A stretch of 64,000 nucleotides of DNA, taken from contig CAJTZJ010000002.1 of assembly GCA_910583925.1 (NCBI GenBank), forward strand, positions 9,638 through 73,637, in the 5' to 3' direction. Source of the stretch: an uncultured Eubacterium sp. (GTDB taxonomy: Bacteria; Bacillota; Clostridia; Oscillospirales; Acutalibacteraceae). A program made the translations under genes and the position numbers. Shown here one piece after another: positions 31,274 to 38,256 of the stretch; the first letter of the stretch is position 1; every line of letters starts with the position of its first letter. The notes under the pieces were generated by a model, which did not search any database, was not told where the DNA came from, and saw only the letters and a list, made by a program, of their open reading frames with translations.

Positions 31274-32223
31274 AATATATTCCTTGTGAGCTTCATTGTC
31301 ATACAATACATTCAGACGGCGATTTTACACCAAAATCGCTGCAGCAGGCTGCAAAAGAAAATGAGCTGTCATTGATTGCATTGACGGACCATAATACCTT
31401 CAGCGGAGCAAAGGAGCTTAATGGCGATATCATTCCGTTTATAAAGGGCATAGAATGGACAACCTATTTCGGGCATATGCTTGTACTGGGAGCTAAAAGC
31501 TTTGTGGATTGGCGGGATGCCGTTCCGGATAATATTGACGATAAAATAGAAGCTGTAAAAAAAGCAGGCGGAACCGTCGGCGTTGCACATCCGTTTCAGT
31601 GCGGCTCTCCGATATGCACGGGCGGTCGCTGGGAATTCAATGTTACAAAATGGGAGAATGTAAATTACATTGAAATATGGCACGAGGCTTTTCACGACGG
31701 CAACACGGAAAATGACAGAGCGCTTGCGTTCTGGACATCACTGCTTGATCAGGGATACCGGCTTGCCGCCAGCTATGGAAAGGATTGGCACAGACCGCAG
31801 AAAAAGGATATTCTTTTCGGATGTACCTATCTTGGAATAGACGGAGAAGTAAATGAAGAAAATGCACTTCACGCAATAAAAAGCGGAAGAATGACTGTTT
31901 CGGTCGGAGCAGAATTTTCATTTGCTGTTTTGCAGAATCATGCTGTATATCATATAGGTGAAACACTTTCAGACGGAGCAGCAAGATTTGATTTCAACTG
32001 TAATTTTGATACAAGAAAAAAGTATTGCGGAAATAAAAACATTGAATATCAAGCCATAAGAATTGCTACAAACGGGAATGAAACAGTTTGTGAAGCAGAT
32101 AAAAACACAAAAAGAATTGAAATCGTCTTACAGAAAAAGCATTGGTACAGAGCAGAGCTTTGGGGAGAAATAGACGGCGTGGAACAGCCCCTTGCAATTA
32201 CAAGCCCTGTTTACACACGATAA
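31270..32223 (+). CDS. PHP-domain metallohydrolase (CehA/McbA-like)
   Basis: A 317-residue metal-dependent phosphoesterase-type protein. PHP motif I is ELHCHTIHSDGDFTP (about 7-21), motif II LIALTDHNTFSGAKE, with later metal ligands in GIEWTTYFGHML, GGTVGVAHPFQCG and YIEIWHEAFHDGN. The catalytic set is intact, so an active phosphohydrolase or esterase is expected. Cytoplasmic. The C-terminal 70 residues form a beta-rich extension (RFDFNCNFDTRKKYCGNKNIEYQAIRIATNG). Coupled to the 30827 gene and divergent from the PI-PLC-like gene, which could supply a phosphorylated product; that link is conjecture. Confidence 0.85.
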   Translation: MKYIPCELHCHTIHSDGDFTPKSLQQAAKENELSLIALTDHNTFSGAKELNGDIIPFIKGIEWTTYFGHMLVLGAKSFVDWRDAVPDNIDDKIEAVKKAGGTVGVAHPFQCGSPICTGGRWEFNVTKWENVNYIEIWHEAFHDGNTENDRALAFWTSLLDQGYRLAASYGKDWHRPQKKDILFGCTYLGIDGEVNEENALHAIKSGRMTVSVGAEFSFAVLQNHAVYHIGETLSDGAARFDFNCNFDTRKKYCGNKNIEYQAIRIATNGNETVCEADKNTKRIEIVLQKKHWYRAELWGEIDGVEQPLAITSPVYTR

Positions 32224-32241
32224 ACAGGGGAGGGCGAAGGA

Positions 32242-32273
32242 CAAAACCACCGGCGAAAAGCCGGTGGTTTTGT
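32242..32273. terminator. Strong bidirectional terminator
   Basis: AAAACCACCGGC and GCCGGTGGTTTT, perfect 12-base arms with a GAAAA loop, shared by the convergent PHP and GH38-like genes. Confidence 0.9.
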
Positions 32274-34315
32274 TACTGAATTTCAATAGCAAAACGGAAT
32301 TTTGCGTTATCTTCATACCAAAGGGGGAAGTTTGTTCCCCATACATTATTATAGAGAACATAGGAAATTCCGTCTTTTTCAATATCTTCAAATTTATTGT
32401 CGAATTCAAGAATTTTTCCCCTGCCGAGAGAAAGGATAGGATTATCAAAATTCGTAAACTTATAGCTGTTTTTATCTGCTATAAGCTCAGCTGCCGATAC
32501 GGCATGGAGATTTCGTGAGCCATTTGAAATTACTGAGTTCGGCTCAATGGTATCTTCGAGCTTTTTGAGCTTTATATTGCCGTTTGCAGGGAACAGGCGC
32601 ATATAAATAGCTTCTGTTAATCTGTTTGAATCCTTACCGAACCATGATAAATCAATTTGAAGTCCGTTTTCGGACAGCGTGTAAATAATCTGAATATTTT
32701 TTGGAGCGCCAAGCTCTCTGCAAAGTCTTTCATCGCATTTCAGATTAACAAAAATTCTTGGATTTTTTCTGCTGTTATCAAGCACAGCCTTTACTGCAGA
32801 ATACGGAAATCTGCCGATGGGGTATTTCCCTTTTACATATTTAAGAAGCGGTCTTGCAAAGTCTCCGATTGCCCATTTTTTTGTTACATTCAGATCTCTT
32901 GAATAATGATTAAGCCAGAAATTATAGTCCTTTTCCGAATAGGAGTGATATTCAGCAATGGCATTTTCGTTTTTCCTTATAACCTCTTCGCCGTTGTATG
33001 ACAATCTGCCTATACCGCCAAGCTTGTTGATTTTAAGGCTCCATTTTCCGCAGGAAACCGTACCGAACTGCTCTGTTCCGTTTGGAAGCTTCTTCATTTT
33101 TTTGGGGATAAGCGAAGCAAGAACAGTCTCAGCCTCAGTCTTATGAGAAGTATTAAGGAAGGATATAGCCTTTGCTGTATAATCCCTCTGCTCAGCCCAG
33201 CTTTTTTCTATTGTTTTATAAGATCCCTGTTTATAAGTGCCGTGCTTTCGGTTGATAATTGTAAGCATATTCTGCGGAAAATCGCGAAACGGATGCTTAA
33301 TAACAACCTTGTCCTTTGCTCTTGCCTTTTGAAAATCAGTCTTAAGGTAGTTTTCGTAATCTGCAAAGTACATCTTGTTATCCATTCCGCAGGTATGCTC
33401 GCTTATGCAGAGAAGTGCATCCGTAAATCCGATATATTCTTCGCTGTCTTTTTTCATACTGCCGTCAGCAAGCCATTTACGCTTTAATGCCATCAGTTCC
33501 CGAAGAGAAGCTGATTTATAAGGATCGGAGGCACTGCCGTGAATCCATGTGTCTCCGATTTCATTTTCAATAATCGGAAGCTGATTGCGAACCTGCCATA
33601 CAGCTTCGGCAAAATCATCCATTGAAGCAGCTTCAACCTCATAATCAGGAAATTCCTTCTGAATTCTGTTAAGCTTAGCCATGGCTTTTTCAGGAGAGGG
33701 AGCGCCGTGATTATCAAGCGTATGGTCAAAATAGAGAACCTCGTCTATCAAATTGCTTTTGAATGCTCCGCCGTATGCTTTTGAATATATTACAACAATT
33801 TCATCGGTGCTGTTTTTCCATAAAAAGCATTCGGGAACATCGGGAACTGCGGATGCGCCGTTTACGCCGATATGCAAAAGCTTGATTTTGTGTTTGGCAA
33901 GGATTTTAACAAGAGCAATTGTATGCCCCGGAACATCTGTCATTTTTGCTGCAATCGTTTTTCTTCCGCGTAATTCATCAAGCTTATCAACAATGGATAA
34001 GCCGTATTCAAGAGTATCTGTATCAAGAAGCTCTGTATGCGTTGTAAACGGCATTGCGTGCGGAACAATATTTCCGCATTTTATGGCTTCGGTAAGCTCT
34101 TTTTTCTGTTCAATTGTTCCGTTTTCAAGAGCTTCCTTTAGAATCCATGAGCCTGTAGTCCAGACAAAGCATTTCTTTTTATCTGAATTAACCTGCTTTG
34201 CCAGATTTATTGCGCTTGGAATGAATGTATTGATATATTTTTGTCTTATATTTTCGGCATAATCGGTAAAGCCTAAATCAAGATGCGTTTTGGATACAAC
34301 AAATACCTTTTTCAT
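32273..34315 (-). CDS. GH38-like alpha-mannosidase-fold protein (DUF5054)
   Basis: A 680-residue protein whose N-terminus, KVFVVSKTHLDLGFTDYAENIRQKYINTFIPSAINLA, matches the GH38/57 beta/alpha barrel, with the metal-binding HxD of SKTHLDLGFTD. HAMPFTTHTELLDTDTLEYG and GDTWIHGSASDPYKSASLREL follow. The C-terminal half is beta-rich as in GH38 enzymes. It best fits the DUF5054 group of glycoside-hydrolase-like proteins, for which no substrate is established. No signal peptide, so it acts inside the cell, on imported or internal glycans if it is active. Monocistronic. Confidence 0.8.
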   Translation of the reverse strand: MKKVFVVSKTHLDLGFTDYAENIRQKYINTFIPSAINLAKQVNSDKKKCFVWTTGSWILKEALENGTIEQKKELTEAIKCGNIVPHAMPFTTHTELLDTDTLEYGLSIVDKLDELRGRKTIAAKMTDVPGHTIALVKILAKHKIKLLHIGVNGASAVPDVPECFLWKNSTDEIVVIYSKAYGGAFKSNLIDEVLYFDHTLDNHGAPSPEKAMAKLNRIQKEFPDYEVEAASMDDFAEAVWQVRNQLPIIENEIGDTWIHGSASDPYKSASLRELMALKRKWLADGSMKKDSEEYIGFTDALLCISEHTCGMDNKMYFADYENYLKTDFQKARAKDKVVIKHPFRDFPQNMLTIINRKHGTYKQGSYKTIEKSWAEQRDYTAKAISFLNTSHKTEAETVLASLIPKKMKKLPNGTEQFGTVSCGKWSLKINKLGGIGRLSYNGEEVIRKNENAIAEYHSYSEKDYNFWLNHYSRDLNVTKKWAIGDFARPLLKYVKGKYPIGRFPYSAVKAVLDNSRKNPRIFVNLKCDERLCRELGAPKNIQIIYTLSENGLQIDLSWFGKDSNRLTEAIYMRLFPANGNIKLKKLEDTIEPNSVISNGSRNLHAVSAAELIADKNSYKFTNFDNPILSLGRGKILEFDNKFEDIEKDGISYVLYNNVWGTNFPLWYEDNAKFRFAIEIQ

Positions 34316-34345
34316 AAAACAGCTTCCTTGTATTATTTATTAAAA

Positions 34346-34374
34346 AATCTGCACTGTTATTTACAGTGCAGATT
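34346..34374 (-). terminator. Terminator of the thiamine-precursor ABC operon
   Basis: AATCTGCACTG/CAGTGCAGATT, perfect 11-base arms, then TTTTTA on the minus strand. Confidence 0.85.
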
Positions 34375-34433
34375 ATATATTATCATAGAAAACTTGTATA
34401 TACAATATGAAAAAACCACCTGAAATTAGTGAA

Positions 34434-35177
34434 TTATATGGTACCCAGTGCTTCAATAACCTGTTTTTTATAATTTATAAATTCAGGTGTTAAATTAAAA
34501 TCATTTACTCTTGGATGCTTTTCTTCAATGATGATTTCGTGCGTTATTTTTCCCGGTGAGCCGGATAAAATCAGGATTCTGTTTGAAAGAAGAATGGCTT
34601 CATCAATATCATGCGTTATGAAAATGGTTGATAAATCAATTTTTTCCATAACCGAAAGATACCATTTATGCATCTGGGACTTTGTTATTGTATCAAGTGC
34701 ACTGAACGGCTCATCCAGCAGCGCAACGCCGCCTGATGCAAGATATGTACGAAGCAGAGCGGCACGCTGGCGCATGCCTCCCGAAAGTTCGCCGGGATAC
34801 ATATTTTCCGTGCCTGCTATGCCGAATTCCTCAAAATGCTTTTGTGCTTCCTTTCTTGCCGCCTTTTTGCTCATTCCCGAAATAAGCAGCGGTAAAGATA
34901 CATTGTCTATGATTTTTTTGTATTCCAGAAGCATATCCTTCTGCAGCATATAGCTGACTTGTCCGGGCTTGCCTGTTATGTTATTCCCATTTAAAAGAAT
35001 GCTTCCGCTGTCTGCCGTTAAAATGCCTGAAATGCAGTTGAACAGGGTAGTTTTTCCTGCTCCGCTGACGCCAAGCAGGCTTATTAATTCGCCTTTTTGA
35101 AGAGAAAGCGAAACATCATCCAATACTTTTTTTTCGCCGAAGCCTTTTGATATTGAATTAACTGATAAAATTTCCAT
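34434..35177 (-). CDS. Thiamine-precursor ABC transporter ATP-binding protein (ThiZ/SsuB-like)
   Basis: ATPase (247 residues) of a nitrate/sulfonate/taurine-type importer. Walker A GVSGAGKTT, Q-loop YMLQKD, signature LSGGMRQRAAL, Walker B VALLDEPFSALD and switch His IFITHDIDEAI. It lies last in a four-gene operon led by a thi-box and a thiamine-binding-family protein, which sets the substrate as thiamine or a pyrimidine precursor (HMP or formylaminopyrimidine). Paralogues for sulfonates would look the same without this context. Confidence 0.88.
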   Translation of the reverse strand: MEILSVNSISKGFGEKKVLDDVSLSLQKGELISLLGVSGAGKTTLFNCISGILTADSGSILLNGNNITGKPGQVSYMLQKDMLLEYKKIIDNVSLPLLISGMSKKAARKEAQKHFEEFGIAGTENMYPGELSGGMRQRAALLRTYLASGGVALLDEPFSALDTITKSQMHKWYLSVMEKIDLSTIFITHDIDEAILLSNRILILSGSPGKITHEIIIEEKHPRVNDFNLTPEFINYKKQVIEALGTI

Positions 35178-35200
35178 TTTGTTATTCTTTCCGAAAAGTA

Positions 35201-36214
35201 TTATTCAGGGAGATATTCGTTTGTAAAGCCGAAATCCGTATCAATCTGATTTTCTATTAGGTCATTTTCCCAAAGCCAGTCATAAAATCCGTTCCAGCGT
35301 TCGCTGTCAATACATCCCCATTGCTTTGCCTCTGCAATGTACTGCTCGGAAATCCATTTCTGGCTCTCAAACACAAGCTCTTCACAACCTGTCAGGGCGC
35401 CCGTATCGTCGCTGTCAATCAGGATTTGTGCCGCTTCTTCGGGATTTTTTGCCGCATATGTATAGCCCTTTGCGGTAGCTTTCATAAATGCTTTTGCGGC
35501 TTCTGGATTTTCATTCAGAAAATCATTGTTTCCGATGATAACCGGGGTGTAATAATCAAAGGTTTCATCAATATCCTTGAAGCTGAAATAATCCGTATCT
35601 ACACCGCTTACCTCTGCGTTAATGCCGCCCCAGCCGTAAAATACCCAGATGGCATGATCCGGGTTTGCATTTACATCCTGTGCCTCCTCGGTTACCGTGT
35701 TCGGGATAACCTTAACCTTATCCCAATCTCCTCCGTTACTGTTAACGGCTTTTTTCATAATGGCAAGTTCAATGGGGGAATCCCAGGTCAGATAGGTGTT
35801 TCCCGTTAAACCTGCGGGTGTATCCATGCCACTGCCTGCTTTCGACATAATTCCCGATGTGTTATGCTGTAAAATGGCTGCAACGGCGGTAACCCCGATT
35901 TTATCCTCGGCAGTAAAGGCAGCTGCAAGTGTATCCTGTGCTTCAACGGTAAACTGAGCCTGACCTGCGGCACAAACCTGTGTTGCCGCACTGTTTTCGG
36001 GAGGCTGCACGATTTTTACATTCAGCCCTGCTTCCTCATAGTAGCCTTTCTGCAGTGCAACATATAAACCGGTATGGTTTGTATTCGGCGTCCATTCAAG
36101 ACAGAAGGTAATATCTGTTTTTTCGGTTTTATTGTCTTTTTTTTCTGCACTGCATGCAGCAAGGCAGAACAGCATAACGGCTGCAAGAAAAGCAGCCAGT
36201 ATTTTTTTATTCAT
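35201..36214 (-). CDS. NMT1/THI5-like ABC substrate-binding lipoprotein (ThiY-like)
   Basis: A 337-residue binding protein. Signal peptide and lipobox are in LAAFLAAVMLFCLAAC (Cys at about 21). The mature N-terminus ITFCLEWTPNTNHTGLYVALQKGYYEEAGLNVKIVQPP is the hallmark of the NMT1/THI5 family, whose bacterial ThiY members bind formylaminopyrimidine or HMP (family knowledge). ATG 36214 has AGAGGA seven bases upstream; ATG 36220 is too close to it. Context under the thi-box supports pyrimidine-precursor uptake. Confidence 0.9.
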   Translation of the reverse strand: MNKKILAAFLAAVMLFCLAACSAEKKDNKTEKTDITFCLEWTPNTNHTGLYVALQKGYYEEAGLNVKIVQPPENSAATQVCAAGQAQFTVEAQDTLAAAFTAEDKIGVTAVAAILQHNTSGIMSKAGSGMDTPAGLTGNTYLTWDSPIELAIMKKAVNSNGGDWDKVKVIPNTVTEEAQDVNANPDHAIWVFYGWGGINAEVSGVDTDYFSFKDIDETFDYYTPVIIGNNDFLNENPEAAKAFMKATAKGYTYAAKNPEEAAQILIDSDDTGALTGCEELVFESQKWISEQYIAEAKQWGCIDSERWNGFYDWLWENDLIENQIDTDFGFTNEYLPE

Positions 36215-36238
36215 AATCATTCCTCTTTAGACATATTT

Positions 36239-37069
36239 TTAACTTTTCTTAATCTTTCGTTCCCATGGCATTGCCGCTTTTTGGAGTACACTTATTAAAG
36301 CCATAAGCAAAAGGCTTATAACTGAAATAAATACGATAACAGCAAACATTTTGTCAAATGCATATGCTTTTTTAACTCTTGTCATATAAACGCCGAGTCC
36401 GTAAAAGCCTCCGAGCCATTCCGAGATAACTGCGCCGACTACAGCATAGGAGGCTGAAATTCTAAGCCCCGAAAAAAAGGAGCCGGTTGCAGACGGAAGC
36501 TTTATGTGCCTGAATATCTGAAGTCTGTTTGCACCCATTGAACGCATCATATTGATTTCATCCCCGTCTGCACTCTGAAAGCCGTCTAAAAGCCCTATGG
36601 ATATAGGGAAAAAGGTTGTAATAACAACAAGTGTTATTTTAGGAGCCATTCCAAAGCCCATCCATAAAACAAGCAGAGGGGCAATTGCAATTGCAGGTAT
36701 AGTCTGCGTTATGATTAAAATGGGATAAACAGCTTTATAGATAAATGAAAATCTATCCATAAGCGTTGCTACAATAAATGCAAGAATTATACCGATTCCA
36801 AGACCGTAAACAGCCTCCTGCAGTGTATATGAAGCCTGCTTAAGCATAATTGCAAAATTGTCAGCAAACGCTTTGCCTACATCAATGGGAGAGGGCAGCA
36901 TATAAGCAGGCACAATCTCGAAATCGCAGCATAAAAGCCAAATCAGTATTATAACTGCCAAAGCTGAAATCGGTGCGATTTTATTGACCATTCTGTTTAA
37001 CGGCAAATTTTTGTTTTGCGATGGGCGAGAGGTCTTTTTACCGGTGATGCTTTGTAACTTTTTTGTCAA
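36239..37069 (-). CDS. Thiamine-precursor ABC transporter permease (ThiX-like)
   Basis: Permease of the BPD_transp_1 (SsuC/TauC) type, with about six membrane segments. The coupling motif is ASATGSFFSGLRISASYAVVGAVISEWLGG (EAA-like loop). The start is uncertain: TTG 37069 has GGCGAGG nine bases upstream and overlaps the previous gene by 32 bases; ATG 36991 (MVNKIAP) has no visible site. If TTG is right, translation is coupled to the thiamine-binding-protein gene. The N-terminal 35 residues are basic and probably cytoplasmic. Confidence 0.87.
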   Translation of the reverse strand: MTKKLQSITGKKTSRPSQNKNLPLNRMVNKIAPISALAVIILIWLLCCDFEIVPAYMLPSPIDVGKAFADNFAIMLKQASYTLQEAVYGLGIGIILAFIVATLMDRFSFIYKAVYPILIITQTIPAIAIAPLLVLWMGFGMAPKITLVVITTFFPISIGLLDGFQSADGDEINMMRSMGANRLQIFRHIKLPSATGSFFSGLRISASYAVVGAVISEWLGGFYGLGVYMTRVKKAYAFDKMFAVIVFISVISLLLMALISVLQKAAMPWERKIKKS

Positions 37070-37337
37070 TCGTAAGAACCTCGCCTTCAGGATTGTAAAC
37101 AACCTTAATATAGGCGCTTACGCTCGGGCATCCTGCCTTGATGGCAATCTTCTGGCAGTTTGTAACGATTTCCATAAGCTGATCATAGCTTTCGCCCTCA
37201 ATTGTTGTTTCAAAAGGACCTACATAGCAGTTAAGACCTGTGCTTTTTATGTAAGCGATAACCTCGTCTACTATTCTGATAAGTTCGTCCTCGTCGTGAA
37301 CATCAGGTAAAACCTGAATTGCAACACTTGCTTTCAT
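37038..37337 (-). CDS. Thiamine-binding protein family (MTH1187/YkoF-like, DUF77)
   Basis: A 99-residue ferredoxin-like-fold protein. The segments KASVAIQVLPDVHDEDELIRIVDEVIAYIKSTGLNCYVGPFETTIEGESYDQLMEIV match the MTH1187/YqgV family, relatives of YkoF, which binds thiamine or HMP (family knowledge). Cytoplasmic. It leads the operon of the NMT1-type importer and lies directly behind the thi-box; it may hand over or sense the imported compound. Intact. Confidence 0.87.
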   Translation of the reverse strand: MKASVAIQVLPDVHDEDELIRIVDEVIAYIKSTGLNCYVGPFETTIEGESYDQLMEIVTNCQKIAIKAGCPSVSAYIKVVYNPEGEVLTIDKKVTKHHR

Positions 37338-37388
37338 AATTTTTTTCCTTTCTGAAAATATATATTTCTCAACAAGTCAAAAGAAAAA

Positions 37389-37416
37389 GTCCTATACTAA
37401 AAAAATAGTATAGGAC
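37389..37416 (-). terminator. Riboswitch expression-platform terminator
   Basis: GTCCTATACTA/TAGTATAGGAC, perfect 11-base arms, followed on the minus strand by TTTTTCTTTT, between the thi-box and the first gene. It implies control by transcription termination. Confidence 0.85.
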
Positions 37417-37435
37417 AGAATTATTTTTCATATAT

Positions 37436-37504
37436 CGTCTTCACCGTCCATACTAATGCTCGGTTTGAAGGGTATAATCTCAGCCTTTTACAGCACCCCT
37501 GACT
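37436..37504 (-). ncRNA. Thi-box (TPP-type) riboswitch aptamer, atypical second half
   Basis: Minus-strand RNA. Seen: GTCAGGGGTGC (37503-37493), GGCTGAGA (37484-37477) and ACCCTT (37472-37467), the conserved pyrimidine-sensing half of TPP riboswitches, closed by GUC/GAC. The second half (37466-37437) reads AAACCGAGCAT, then TAGTATGGACGGTGAAGAC. It can fold as ACCG/CGGU and CAU/AUG stems separated by AG/GA. It lacks the CTGATC...GGATAATGCC...GTAGGGA of the canonical pyrophosphate-sensing arm as I know it. Followed by an intrinsic terminator and a thiamine-uptake operon. Confidence 0.8.
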
Positions 37505-37531
37505 TATTAAGTTAATGCTATTGTAAATGAT

Positions 37532-38236
37532 TTATTGTGCATTGTCAATAATTTTCTGCAATTCGCAAAGCTTTTCCTTTGAAAGCGGTTTTGTATTTAT
37601 AAGGGGATTTTCAATATTAAGGTTTTCATATTTGAAAAAACCCATGGTATGAAAGGCAAGAAGCTCATATTTTTCATATATAAACTGCTTTGCGAATTCG
37701 GCATATTTTTTTATTTGCTCCTCGGTATCGTTGATATTCGGAATAACAACGGTTCTGAGCCAGAGTCTTTTTCCGATTTCAGAGCAGTACTTACCGATTT
37801 CAACAAAATTTTTAAATGCTCCGCCTGTATACTTTCCATAGCTTTTTTCATCAAAGAATTTTATATCAAGAATAACCATATCGGCATGATCAATACATTC
37901 CTTAACCTCTTCAGTAAGAGGAACACTGCCGGAGGTATCAAGGCAGTAATTTATCCCCTCTGCTTTTAAAAGAGGATAAAGCTCGTTAATAAATGAAGCG
38001 TTCAGCAGAGGTTCTCCCCCTGAAAAGGTTACGCCGCCCCCGTTTTTAAAATATGGTTTGTAACGCCTGATTTTATTTGCAAGCTGTTCTGCCGTGTATT
38101 CGTTACTGCTGCCAAACCATGTGTCCGGATTGTGGCAGTAAACGCAGCGTAACGGACAGCCTGTAAAGAATACACCGTATCGTATTCCCTCGCCGTCAAG
38201 CGTTGCCATGGATTCAAATGAATGTATATTTGCCAT
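37532..38236 (-). CDS. pflA: Pyruvate formate-lyase activating enzyme
   Basis: Radical SAM glycyl-radical-enzyme activase (234 residues). Seen: the N-terminal SFESMATLDGEGIRYGVFFTGCPLRCVYCHNPDTW with the C-x3-C-x2-C cluster, GGGVTFSGGEPLLN, and LDIKFFDEKSYGKYTGG. The short cluster loop without an extra ferredoxin insert marks the PflA group, distinct from glycerol dehydratase-type activases. The activase normally sits behind pflB, but no glycyl radical enzyme is in this window. It follows the XRE-DUF4097 gene by 20 bases on the same strand. Confidence 0.92.
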   Translation of the reverse strand: MANIHSFESMATLDGEGIRYGVFFTGCPLRCVYCHNPDTWFGSSNEYTAEQLANKIRRYKPYFKNGGGVTFSGGEPLLNASFINELYPLLKAEGINYCLDTSGSVPLTEEVKECIDHADMVILDIKFFDEKSYGKYTGGAFKNFVEIGKYCSEIGKRLWLRTVVIPNINDTEEQIKKYAEFAKQFIYEKYELLAFHTMGFFKYENLNIENPLINTKPLSKEKLCELQKIIDNAQ

Positions 38237-38256
38237 GTTTTACCTCGGTTTGTTTT

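Noticed and set aside
37389..37416. Independent terminator of pflA
   Set aside because: It lies beyond the thi-box and fits the riboswitch expression platform better, although some pflA read-through could end here.
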